10,047 nucleotides of DNA from Bacteroidota bacterium (lineage in GTDB: Bacteria; Bacteroidota; Ignavibacteria; UBA10030; SZUA-254), in the NCBI GenBank assembly GCA_004322375.1, contig SCUC01000704.1, positions 1 through 10,047 of the forward strand, given 5' to 3'. The notes below the pieces were generated by a model. That model was not told the DNA's origin. It did no database searches and was given only the letters and a program-made list of their open reading frames with translations. Positions 1-7,540 of this stretch are shown here, in pieces (positions within the stretch are counted from its first letter, which is position 1; each line of letters starts with the position of its first letter). A program made the translations under genes and the position numbers.

Positions 1-1085
1 CTAAAAAAATCCCAAATTTTCGCGAGAAGAGAAGGCTTCGCAGGATTGTAAAAAGCATTTTACCTGAGGGGTTTGGCGTTATCATACGCACTGTCGCTTC
101 CGAACGCGACGAAGCTGCCCTGAGACAGGATATTGAAAAGCTTGTGGAGACATGGCGTGAAATAGAGAAAAAAATTAAGGTAGATAAACCTCCTACGCTA
201 CTCTACAAAGACATGTCAACGACCTCCCATGTTATCCGGGATTTATTTACGGATAGCGTCGAACGGGTGGTTACCGATTCACGCCGGCTGTTTAAGGATA
301 TCCGCTCGTACCTTGAACAAAACTCTCCTCATTTGCTCGATAAGGTTGAACTGTATAAAGACCGTGAGCCAATATTTGATGCGTATGGCGTTGAAAAAGA
401 AATTACTACATCGCTTGGTAGAAAAGTTTGGCTAAAAAGCGGCGGGTATATCATCATCGAACAAACGGAAGCAATGGTTGTTGTTGATGTCAATAGCGGC
501 AGGTACGCGGCAAAACGCGAACAGGAGCAGAATTCACTCCGCACTAATCTTGAAGCATCACGCGAACTGTGTCGTCAGTTACGGTTGCGCGACATCGGCG
601 GGATTATCGTTGTTGATTTTATTGATCTTGAAGATGAAGTGAGCAGGAAGAAAGTGTATGATGAGCTAAGAAAAGAATTCCGAAGAGACCGCGCCAAAGT
701 TACAGTTCTTCCTATGACGGAATTTGGCTTAGTTCAAGTTACACGACAGAGGATCCGCCAGAGCGTCCTTCACAGCTTCAGCGAGCCGTGTCCGGTGTGC
801 GGGGGCGCAGGTCTTGTTCAATCCAAAGCGACTGTTCTCAATCATCTCGAACGATGGCTGCGTCGTTTCACTTCGGAAGGGAGAGAGCTTAAGCTCATTT
901 TGAAAGTTCATCCCTCGTTTGCAAAGTATCTGAAAGAAGGAACATGGAGCCGCATTCGTAAATTTATGTTTCGATATTTGGTTCTCATTAAAATTGAAGA
1001 GGACCCGAAAATTCAGGTCTCTGAATACCGATTTTTCTCCGTTAAACAAAATAAAGACATTACTGAATCATTTGAATCTACATAA
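1..1085 (+). CDS. rng: Ribonuclease E/G family endoribonuclease, 5' partial
   Basis: This is the C-terminal 360 residues of an RNase E/G-type single-strand endoribonuclease, which acts in rRNA maturation and mRNA decay. The frame is open from the left edge (first full codon at 3), so the true start and the N-terminal S1 RNA-binding region lie outside the window. A GTG at 144 is internal, because the residues before it (KIPNFREKRRLRR...) also match the family. The catalytic motif DVNSGR has its Asp codon at 486 and the second metal-binding Asp, in VVDFID, is at 615. They are 43 residues apart, the same spacing as E. coli RNase E D303 and D346. The zinc-link motif CPVC (Cys codons at 789 and 798) lies 101 residues after the first Asp, again as in E. 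coli. The protein ends soon after the catalytic core, so it is RNase G-like and lacks the long degradosome scaffold. The stop codon is 2 nt before the transaldolase gene. Confidence 0.95.
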   Translation, partial: KKIPNFREKRRLRRIVKSILPEGFGVIIRTVASERDEAALRQDIEKLVETWREIEKKIKVDKPPTLLYKDMSTTSHVIRDLFTDSVERVVTDSRRLFKDIRSYLEQNSPHLLDKVELYKDREPIFDAYGVEKEITTSLGRKVWLKSGGYIIIEQTEAMVVVDVNSGRYAAKREQEQNSLRTNLEASRELCRQLRLRDIGGIIVVDFIDLEDEVSRKKVYDELRKEFRRDRAKVTVLPMTEFGLVQVTRQRIRQSVLHSFSEPCPVCGGAGLVQSKATVLNHLERWLRRFTSEGRELKLILKVHPSFAKYLKEGTWSRIRKFMFRYLVLIKIEEDPKIQVSEYRFFSVKQNKDITESFEST

Positions 1086-1087
1086 CA

Positions 1088-1735
1088 ATGAAACTTTTTC
1101 TTGACACTGCTAATTTCAATGAAATCCGTGAAGCGGCAAACACGGGTATTTTAGACGGGGTAACGACTAATCCCAGCCTCGTTGCAAAAGAAAACCGCCC
1201 ATTTAAAGACATCATCAAAGATATTTGTGCTATCGTTAAGGGCGACGTAAGCGCTGAGGTAACGGCAACCGATACCGAAGGAATGCTGCGCGAAGGTCGT
1301 GAGCTTGCAAAAATTGCCGATAATGTTATCGTGAAGGTGCCGCTCATCAAAGATGGGCTCGTCGCCGTTCAACGGTTTAAATCTGAAGGGATACGATGTA
1401 ACGTCACATTGTGCTTTTCTCCCACGCAGGCGCTCCTTGCTGCAAAAGCAGGAGCGTATATCGTGAGTCCCTTTATAGGCAGGCTCGATGACATCAGCCA
1501 GGTTGGAATGGACCTTATCCAACAGATAGTGACAATTTATAGAAATTATGATTTTAGTACGCAGGTACTTGTAGCAAGCATTCGCAATCCTGTTCACGTT
1601 GCCGATTCGGCGATGCTTGGCGCGGATATTGCAACTATGCCCTATGGCGTTTGGACCCAGCTTATCAAGCATCCTCTTACAGATATTGGGTTAGCTCGTT
1701 TTCTTGACGATTGGAAGAAAGTCCAGGTAAAATGA
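1088..1735 (+). CDS. tal: Transaldolase, TalC/MipB (short, FSA-like) subfamily
   Basis: This 215-residue protein has the size and motifs of the short transaldolase subfamily. It would be a cytoplasmic TIM-barrel enzyme moving a dihydroxyacetone unit between sugar phosphates in the non-oxidative pentose phosphate pathway. The N-terminus (MKLFLDTANFNEIREA, then GVTTNPSLVAKE) is diagnostic. The Schiff-base lysine is Lys83 in VIVKVPL. Fructose-6-phosphate aldolases of the same fold have Gln and Tyr at two key active-site positions. Here they appear to be Glu57 (SAEVT) and Phe129 (SPFIGR), as in true transaldolases, so I favour transaldolase over aldolase activity. The ATG at 1088 starts at the conserved N-terminus, 2 nt after the rng stop, with no clear Shine-Dalgarno sequence. 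That fits translation following on from the upstream gene. The 3' end overlaps gcvT by 4 nt. Confidence 0.93.
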   Translation: MKLFLDTANFNEIREAANTGILDGVTTNPSLVAKENRPFKDIIKDICAIVKGDVSAEVTATDTEGMLREGRELAKIADNVIVKVPLIKDGLVAVQRFKSEGIRCNVTLCFSPTQALLAAKAGAYIVSPFIGRLDDISQVGMDLIQQIVTIYRNYDFSTQVLVASIRNPVHVADSAMLGADIATMPYGVWTQLIKHPLTDIGLARFLDDWKKVQVK

Positions 1736-2820
1736 ACGCGACAGCCTTTACTCAAATTCACCGGCAGCTTGGCGCTAAGCTCATCGAGTTCGGGGGATTT
1801 GAAATGCCTGTGCTGTATTCGAGTATCATCGAAGAGCATAAGGCAGTGCGTAAATCCGTCGGCATGTTCGACGTCTCACACATGGGTGAGGTGTTCATTA
1901 GTGGAAACGATGCACTCGCATTTGTCCAGCACATTACGACAAACGATGCATCAAAATTATCAGTCGGCAAAGTCCAGTATTCCGCGATGTGCTATCCCGA
2001 TGGCGGCATCGTTGATGACTTGCTGGTGTACAGGTTGGAACATGGATTCATGCTTGTCGTGAATGCATCGAATACGCAAAAAGATTTCGAGTGGATGAAA
2101 TCCAACGTTGGTTCATTTCAAGTTGAGGTAATAGATAAAAGCTTGCAATTTTCTTTGCTGGCTATCCAGGGTCCTCAATCGTTAGCAACACTGCAGAAGC
2201 TTACTCCGGTAGATTTAACTTCGATACCATACTATTCATTTGTCAGAGGTAATGTTGCAGGCATCGAAATGATTATTTCTCGTACAGGATATACCGGTGA
2301 GCTAGGGTTCGAGCTCTATTTCGATTCTGCCCCGGCGATTGGAGAAAAAATCTGGAATGTAATCATGGAAGCGGGCAAAGAATTCAACATCGCTCCAATC
2401 GGACTTGGCGCGCGCGATACTCTTCGCCTCGAAATGGGCTTTTGTCTTTATGGCAATGATATTGACCAAACAACCAATCCGCTCGAAGCCGGCCTTGGCT
2501 GGATTACGAAGCTGGGAAAAGGAAAATTCAACGGCAGCGAATTCCTGACCAAAGTTCAACAAGAAGGTGTAAAACGGAAACTGGTCGGGTTCGCTATCGA
2601 AGAGGAGAAAGCGTTTCCCCGTCACGGGTATGAGCTTCGTTCAAACAGCGCGGCAATTGGAACCGTAACCAGCGGCACTCTTTCCCCTATTCTCGAAAAG
2701 GGAATCGGGATGGGATATGTCTCCGCCGGATACGCGAAACCGGGAACAGAACTTGAGGTCATTATCAGAAATAAAGCAGTCAAAGGGCGCGTCACACCGT
2801 TACCGTTTATCAAACATTAG
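1732..2820 (+). CDS. gcvT: Aminomethyltransferase, glycine cleavage system T protein
   Basis: GcvT takes the aminomethyl group from the lipoylated H protein and passes the one-carbon unit to tetrahydrofolate, releasing ammonia. The 362 residues match the usual length. Motifs in order are GMFDVSHMGEV (44-54), GGIVDDLLVYR (91-101) with the conserved Asp pair at 95-96 that includes the catalytic Asp, RTGYTGELGFELY (184-196), PIGLGARDTLRLEMGFCLYGNDI (222-244) and NPLEAGLGWITKLGK (249-263). The C-terminal barrel domain follows. I chose the ATG at 1732 over an in-frame TTG at 1711. It overlaps the transaldolase stop as ATGA, a classic coupling arrangement, and the protein then begins MNATAFTQIHRQLGAK as expected for the family. 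No gcvH or gcvP is in view, so the rest of the glycine cleavage system must be encoded elsewhere. Confidence 0.95.
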   Translation: MNATAFTQIHRQLGAKLIEFGGFEMPVLYSSIIEEHKAVRKSVGMFDVSHMGEVFISGNDALAFVQHITTNDASKLSVGKVQYSAMCYPDGGIVDDLLVYRLEHGFMLVVNASNTQKDFEWMKSNVGSFQVEVIDKSLQFSLLAIQGPQSLATLQKLTPVDLTSIPYYSFVRGNVAGIEMIISRTGYTGELGFELYFDSAPAIGEKIWNVIMEAGKEFNIAPIGLGARDTLRLEMGFCLYGNDIDQTTNPLEAGLGWITKLGKGKFNGSEFLTKVQQEGVKRKLVGFAIEEEKAFPRHGYELRSNSAAIGTVTSGTLSPILEKGIGMGYVSAGYAKPGTELEVIIRNKAVKGRVTPLPFIKH

Positions 2821-2823
2821 GCT

Positions 2824-3597
2824 ATGAAATCAGGAAATACAATTCATGTGGAAGTGCATTTCACGCCCACAAGCGCCGGGGAAGAATCGCTGACAGGCAA
2901 AAATGTCATTGTTATTGATGTTCTTCGTTCTGCGTCTTCGATTCTGGTCGCCTTAACAAACGGCGCAAGAGAAATTATTCCCGTCGGGGACATGGAAAGC
3001 GCGTATAAAGTGTTCAGCAAGCTCACAAGAGAAGTAACTCTTCGCTGCGGCGAACGGAACGGCAAGATGATTGAAGGATTTGACCTTGGTAATTCACCCC
3101 TGAGCTATACTGAAGAAAAAGTGAAAGGCAAATCTATCGTCATGCTCACGACGAACGGAACTGCGGCAATCGTAAAGGCGCGCTATGCGAATAACCTTGT
3201 TGTTGCCTCGTTTTTGAATTTAACCAGCGTTGTGAATTTAATAAAAAGCTGGCAGAGCGATGTTACCATTGTTTGCTCCGGTCAGGATAACCGGTTTTCT
3301 CTTGAAGATACGATTTGCGCCGGAAAAATTGTAGCTGAGCTAACAAAGGATAACGACGCGTTTAGTCTCGATGATGGCGCGCGGGCAGCTGTCACGCTCG
3401 ATAAATCGTTCGGCGGGAATATTCTCAAGATGATGAAACATTCTGATCACGGCAAAGCGTTGGTAGAAATCGGATTCGAGGAGGACTTGAAATTCTGTTC
3501 CAATATTGATTCCTTCAACGGCGTTCCGGTGCTGGCAAACGGTGTTGTCAGGCTCAACAATGAGCAGCAGACACCTGTGCTGAAACGGGCGAGCTAA
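2824..3597 (+). CDS. comB: ComB-family 2-phosphosulfolactate phosphatase
   Basis: This 257-residue protein belongs to the ComB family, named for the Mg-dependent phosphatase that removes phosphate from 2-phosphosulfolactate in coenzyme M biosynthesis. Visible family motifs are VIDVLRSASSI (30-40), CGERNGKMIEGFDLGNSP (75-92), LTTNGTAA (108-115) and CSGQDNRFSLEDTICAG (151-167), with VPVLANG near the C-terminus. The family is common in bacteria that do not make coenzyme M, where the natural substrate is uncertain. Family membership is therefore firmer than the reaction. No other sulfolactate or coenzyme M gene is seen nearby. The ATG is 3 nt after the gcvT stop and only a weak TAGG precedes it, which suggests coupled translation within the operon. 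Confidence 0.88.
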   Translation: MKSGNTIHVEVHFTPTSAGEESLTGKNVIVIDVLRSASSILVALTNGAREIIPVGDMESAYKVFSKLTREVTLRCGERNGKMIEGFDLGNSPLSYTEEKVKGKSIVMLTTNGTAAIVKARYANNLVVASFLNLTSVVNLIKSWQSDVTIVCSGQDNRFSLEDTICAGKIVAELTKDNDAFSLDDGARAAVTLDKSFGGNILKMMKHSDHGKALVEIGFEEDLKFCSNIDSFNGVPVLANGVVRLNNEQQTPVLKRAS

Positions 3598-3615
3598 GGC
3601 AGGGATGACGCTTCG

Positions 3616-5940
3616 GTGAAGCAACCCTCAAAAAATTCATCTGCTAAACGCGCGAATAAAGAGCGCTGGAAACAAATCACCGCCATTCTCATGATGGTGG
3701 TCGGATTGTTTTCCTTTCTCAGCATTATCTTTTACCATGAGGAAGGAAACAATTTAGGAGTTGTCGGCGCGCTTATCTCAAACTTTCTTGTTCTTTCCAC
3801 GCTCGGATTTGCTTCTATCGCCTTTCCTGCGCTTATGGTTGTATGGGGATGGGTGATGTTAAGGAAATTGGACATTCGCAAACCGGTGATCTTTACGAAC
3901 TATACGCTTGTGTTCGTTATCCTCTTCGCGACAGCGATGGGCATAGCCAATCTCATTTTTCAGGATGTTCGCAACGAGTGGTTCGGAACGGTAGGCGCGT
4001 TTACGGCTGATGGCTTGGTGAAGCTGCTCGGCAGTATCGGCTCATCCATCATCATTGTAACATTGATGTTCATCACTATCATCTTAGCAGTTGATTTAGA
4101 TGTTCATAAATCCCTCGAACGACTGGAAAATCTTTGGCGTGAATTGACAGGCTCGGTTTCTGAACGATTCAAGAAAGAGGAGGAAGATGAGGATCGCGAA
4201 ACAGAGATAACAATTCAACGAGAGGAAGAAGAGGAAATACCGGAAGAACCGGAAATACCCCCCCAGACAGAAATTGTAGTCAGACCGGCTGAGCCGGCAT
4301 TGGAAGATTTTCTGGAAGAAGAAGAGGAGGAGGAACAACCTTCTAAGAAAAGAGAATCTCCAATCTCACAGGAGGAAGAGCCTGCGGCGTTTGAGGAAAC
4401 GGAAGCCGGGGGACAGCCTGCCCCTGTTGAAAATGAGGATGAAGAAATTGAATACGTATTTCCTTCGCCGGATTTATTAGATACTCCTCGCGGCGGCGAA
4501 ACCATCCCCGAAGAAGAATTAAAAGCAAACGCAGAGCTTGTTCGCGCGAAGCTTGCCAACTTTGGAATAGAGATTGAAAGCGTCAGCGTTGTGCCGGGAC
4601 CTGTTATCACTCTGTACGAGTTAGTTCCTGCATCCGGAGTCAAAATCAGCCGCATCGTCAGCCTCGAAGATGATATCGCGCTCGCGCTCGCGGCAAAAGG
4701 AATTCGCATCATAGCCCCGATTCCCGGAAAGAGCGCAGTCGGAATTGAAATCCCGAATAAGAATGCTCAGCTCGTTTATTTGAAAAGCCTTGTTGTTTCC
4801 AACAAATATCGCGAAGCAAAAGGATTGCTCCCGTTAGCGTTAGGTAAAACCATTTCAGGCGAAGCATTTGTGGATGACCTTGCCAAAATGCCTCATCTGT
4901 TGATTGCCGGCTCGACCGGTTCCGGCAAAAGCGTCGGAATCAACACTATCCTTGCCAGCCTGCTGTTCAAGATGCATCCTTCTGAAGTGAAGTTCATCAT
5001 TATTGACCCTAAGAAAATCGAGCTCACCAATTATAAAAAATTAAAGCATCATTTTCTTGCATGCTCCCCGGATATCAAGGAAGATATTATCACCACCCCT
5101 GACAACTCGGTAGGCGTGCTTCGAAGCGTTGAGCTTGAAATGGAAAAACGCTACGATAAGCTTGCCGCCGCAGGAGTCCGCAACATCCAGGATTATAACG
5201 AGCGAATCAAAGATGGGAGAGTAAAGGATACAGACCAAATTAAGCACAGGAAAATGCCCTTCATCATTGTCGTCATAGACGAGCTTGCCGACTTAATGAT
5301 TACCGCCGCACGCGAGGTGGAGGAGCCGATTGCCCGGCTCGCCCAGCTTGCCCGCGCAGTTGGAATTCATCTCGTGCTAGCCACCCAAAGACCTTCGGTT
5401 GATGTTATTACGGGTGTTATTAAAGCTAATTTCCCTGCCCGTATTGCATATCAGGTGGCTTCCAAGACCGATTCGCGTACCATTCTCGATATGAATGGCG
5501 CGGAGCAGTTACTCGGCAGCGGCGATATGCTCTATTTGCCCTCCGGTTCTCCCAAGCCGATTCGTATTCAAAATGCCTTTATCTCAACCGATGAAGTTGA
5601 AAGTATTACCGAACACATTGCGCGGCAGCAAGGATACAGCAAGCCCTTTATGCTTCCTTCGACCTTTGAACGTAAAGGAGCGAGAGGAGGCGGAACTTCA
5701 CAGGAACGGGATGAGTTCTTTGAAGAAGCGGCGTATCTTGTTGTGCGACACCAACAAGGCTCGGTTTCGTTAATTCAACGGCGGCTAAAAGTCGGTTATT
5801 CCCGCGCTGCCCGATTGATTGACGAGCTTGAAGCAGCCGGCATCGTCGGTCCCTTTGATGGCAGCAAAGCCCGGCAAGTATTGATTGAAAACGACGAGCA
5901 GTTGAAACGGGTGTTGGATAATCCATTGTTTTTGGGGTGA
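3616..5940 (+). CDS. ftsK: DNA translocase FtsK
   Basis: FtsK is the septum-anchored hexameric motor that pumps DNA during chromosome segregation and dimer resolution. This copy has 774 residues and all three regions. An N-terminal membrane domain has hydrophobic segments near 20-40, 48-82 (probably two helices), 94-115 and 137-160. A strongly acidic Glu/Pro-rich linker spans about 187-300. The motor domain has Walker A GSTGSGKS at 432-439 (Lys438) and Walker B FIIVVIDELADL with Asp555 and Glu556. A C-terminal winged-helix gamma domain runs from about 703 to 768 (AAYLVVRHQQGSVSLIQRRLKVGYSRAARLIDEL...) and would read the polar DNA guide sequences. The GTG start at 3616 is the only reasonable one in this frame after the comB stop. 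An ATG at 3605 is out of frame and hits a stop within five codons. A purine-rich CAGGGA lies about 10 nt upstream. Confidence 0.97.
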   Translation: MKQPSKNSSAKRANKERWKQITAILMMVVGLFSFLSIIFYHEEGNNLGVVGALISNFLVLSTLGFASIAFPALMVVWGWVMLRKLDIRKPVIFTNYTLVFVILFATAMGIANLIFQDVRNEWFGTVGAFTADGLVKLLGSIGSSIIIVTLMFITIILAVDLDVHKSLERLENLWRELTGSVSERFKKEEEDEDRETEITIQREEEEEIPEEPEIPPQTEIVVRPAEPALEDFLEEEEEEEQPSKKRESPISQEEEPAAFEETEAGGQPAPVENEDEEIEYVFPSPDLLDTPRGGETIPEEELKANAELVRAKLANFGIEIESVSVVPGPVITLYELVPASGVKISRIVSLEDDIALALAAKGIRIIAPIPGKSAVGIEIPNKNAQLVYLKSLVVSNKYREAKGLLPLALGKTISGEAFVDDLAKMPHLLIAGSTGSGKSVGINTILASLLFKMHPSEVKFIIIDPKKIELTNYKKLKHHFLACSPDIKEDIITTPDNSVGVLRSVELEMEKRYDKLAAAGVRNIQDYNERIKDGRVKDTDQIKHRKMPFIIVVIDELADLMITAAREVEEPIARLAQLARAVGIHLVLATQRPSVDVITGVIKANFPARIAYQVASKTDSRTILDMNGAEQLLGSGDMLYLPSGSPKPIRIQNAFISTDEVESITEHIARQQGYSKPFMLPSTFERKGARGGGTSQERDEFFEEAAYLVVRHQQGSVSLIQRRLKVGYSRAARLIDELEAAGIVGPFDGSKARQVLIENDEQLKRVLDNPLFLG

Positions 5941-5946
5941 GAGGAG
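5941..5946 (+). promoter_or_regulatory. Strong Shine-Dalgarno for the SIMPL-domain gene
   Basis: GAGGAG lies 7 nt before the ATG at 5954 and directly follows the ftsK stop. It is the clearest ribosome binding site in the window and fixes the start of the SIMPL gene. Confidence 0.8.
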
Positions 5947-5953
5947 AAAAATT

Positions 5954-6712
5954 ATGTTACGAATATTTACATTGAGCATTGTAATTTGGTGTTTCGTTGG
6001 AATTCTTTTTGCACAAGAATACAATGATACATCAAATCAAATCAGCGTGTTCGGAAGTGTAGAATTGAAAGAAGTTGCAGACCGGGCAACCTTAGTTTTT
6101 TCAATACAGGGTTTTGGCTCAACGTTACGCCAGGCTGTTGAAAACTCGAATGATAAGTCTCATTCTGTAGCTGAAAAACTACTCGCTTTGGGTTTAGGTC
6201 AAAAAAATATTGCTACCTCTCAATTTTATAGTGGAGAGAACTACGGGGATAAACCACTTTTTAGTTCAAGTAAAGATTTCAAAGCTATGATTAGTACAAT
6301 GGTTACAGTTGACAGTATGGCTTTGCTGGATAGCATTCTTTATTTGATTAGTGAAAACGAGGTTGAAGATTTATCGAACTTGACATTTTCACTAAAGGAT
6401 GAACTTAGTGTAAGGAAAAAGGCAAGAATTTCAGCTATCCTAAAAGCAAAGGAAAAAGCTGAGGATTTAGTTACCGCTTTAGGTTTAACGTTGGGAAAAC
6501 CATTACTCATAGAAGAAATTGAACCCACCGTTACGTCGAATCAGACAAACGACTATTCTACTATGTTTCTACGTGGCGGTAGGCTTGGAAATCCCTTTAA
6601 TCCTATTACGATATCTGCCGATGCAACTTACGATGAAAGCAAAGGAATAGGATTTTTCGCCCAAACTATTTCAATAACCAGTCAAGTCAGAGTAGTTTTT
6701 GAAATCAAATAA
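5954..6712 (+). CDS. Secreted SIMPL-domain (DUF541) protein
   Basis: This 252-residue protein has an N-terminal signal peptide (hydrophobic residues 5-19, likely cleaved in FAQE near residue 20). It is followed by a region that reads as a SIMPL/DUF541 domain: QISVFGSVELKEVADRATLVFSIQGFG, then the AKEKAEDLVTALGLTLGKPLLIEE segment, and a closing QTISITSQVRVVFEIK strand. Family members are periplasmic or envelope proteins of poorly defined function, some linked to oxidative stress (the E. coli YggE type), so no precise role can be given. It starts 13 nt after ftsK behind a strong GAGGAG Shine-Dalgarno sequence (5941-5946), which most genes in this window lack. It is also more AT-rich than its neighbours: my hand count for 6121-6300 is 64 G+C in 180 bases, about 36%. 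It sits between ftsK and lolA. Confidence 0.85.
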   Translation: MLRIFTLSIVIWCFVGILFAQEYNDTSNQISVFGSVELKEVADRATLVFSIQGFGSTLRQAVENSNDKSHSVAEKLLALGLGQKNIATSQFYSGENYGDKPLFSSSKDFKAMISTMVTVDSMALLDSILYLISENEVEDLSNLTFSLKDELSVRKKARISAILKAKEKAEDLVTALGLTLGKPLLIEEIEPTVTSNQTNDYSTMFLRGGRLGNPFNPITISADATYDESKGIGFFAQTISITSQVRVVFEIK

Positions 6713-6719
6713 CCACAGT

Positions 6720-7364
6720 ATGAATGTATTAAAGCTACTCGGCTTTTTCATCTATGTTCTAATTGCTATTTCAGGATTAGCGTACGCCGGAGACGACGCC
6801 GATAAGCTCCTCGCCTCGCTTCAAAAAAAATACAGCGCGATGCAGGATATTTCCATCTCGTTTACACAGGTGTCCTATTCCGTTGTGTCAAAGGAAACGC
6901 TCTCGTTTACAGGTTCGCTTAAGGTAAAAAAGGGAAATAAATACTGTATCGAATTGGAGAAGCAAATTGTTGTTACCGATGGAAAAACTCTTTGGACCTA
7001 CTTGAAAATGGAAAACAGCCTTCTCGTTGACCATTACAAGGAAGCCGAACAGGTTCTTTCTCCGGAAAAAATTCTGACTACCCTTCCAGGCAAATTTGCA
7101 GCAGAAAACGCTGGAAAAGAAAAGCTCGGTACGTCGCCAACAACCATTTTAAAACTGACTCCAACAGAAAAGAACTCCCCGGTAAAGATGATGAAACTTT
7201 GGATTGACGAACGCGATCTCTTGATGAAAAAAATTTACATTCACGATGTAAGTAACAGTGAAATTACGTATATTCTCGATGACGTCAAGTTCAATGCCGG
7301 AATAAAAGATTCTACATTTATTTTTGAACCTACGGAAGATACCGAAGTCTTTGACCTGAGGTAG
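6720..7364 (+). CDS. lolA: Outer-membrane lipoprotein carrier protein LolA
   Basis: LolA is the periplasmic chaperone that carries lipoproteins from the inner-membrane LolCDE transporter to the outer membrane, so this implies a diderm cell. The 214-residue product has a signal peptide (MNVLKLLGFFIYVLIAISGLAYA, cleavage likely after residue 23). Family features follow: QDISISFTQVSYSV near 42-55, FTGSLKVKKGNKYCIEL, and VVTDGKTLWTYLKMENSLLVD, the usual DGK-x-LW-Y signature. I chose the ATG at 6720 over an in-frame TTG at 6699. The longer form would overlap the SIMPL gene and put polar residues before the signal peptide. The gap to the SIMPL stop is 7 nt, with no clear Shine-Dalgarno sequence. 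Sequence divergence within the family is high, so the call rests on signal peptide, length and the DGK-x-LW motif. Confidence 0.85.
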   Translation: MNVLKLLGFFIYVLIAISGLAYAGDDADKLLASLQKKYSAMQDISISFTQVSYSVVSKETLSFTGSLKVKKGNKYCIELEKQIVVTDGKTLWTYLKMENSLLVDHYKEAEQVLSPEKILTTLPGKFAAENAGKEKLGTSPTTILKLTPTEKNSPVKMMKLWIDERDLLMKKIYIHDVSNSEITYILDDVKFNAGIKDSTFIFEPTEDTEVFDLR

Positions 7365-7378
7365 TTATTAGTTATTTG

Positions 7379-7499
7379 TTTCAAGTTTCATGTCTCATGT
7401 TTCAAGCACTTGCATTTGTTCATTTGATACCAGACCCGTGATACCTGAAGCCTGAAACCTGAAGCGTGAAGCATGAAACTTAAAACCTGAAACCTGAAC
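7379..7499. repeat. Facing arrays of degenerate heptanucleotide repeats
   Basis: Eight consecutive 7-nt units occupy 7444-7499, all variants of CNTGAAA (CCTGAAG, CCTGAAA, CCTGAAG, CGTGAAG, CATGAAA, CTTAAAA, CCTGAAA, CCTGAAC). Four units of the reverse complement (TTTCAAG, TTTCATG, TCTCATG, TTTCAAG) occupy 7379-7406. The two sets can pair: 7378-7392 is complementary to 7472-7486 at 14 of 15 positions. Together they fill most of the 176-nt gap between lolA and the next gene. They resemble the short tandem heptamer repeats known from other bacterial genomes such as cyanobacteria. No coding role is visible, and no convincing promoter stands out in this gap. Confidence 0.8.
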
Positions 7500-7540
7500 A
7501 ACAAACCCCAAACGAAAAACCAAAAACGCATTATCAACCT

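Noticed and set aside
1151..1672. Long minus-strand open frame opposite the transaldolase gene
   Set aside because: The sense strand encodes a full-length conserved enzyme with an intact active site; the antisense product has no recognisable features.
4215..4712. Minus-strand open frame rich in serine, opposite ftsK
   Set aside because: It is the antisense of the GAA/GAG-rich acidic linker of FtsK, which automatically yields Ser/Phe-rich frames. The sense protein is clearly real.
7405..7435. Possible promoter (TTGCAT followed by GATACC) before the flippase-like gene
   Set aside because: Both boxes are poor matches and the region is low-complexity, so the resemblance is not better than chance.
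7444..7499. Possible CRISPR array
   Set aside because: The units are 7 nt long and contiguous, with no unique spacers and no cas genes.
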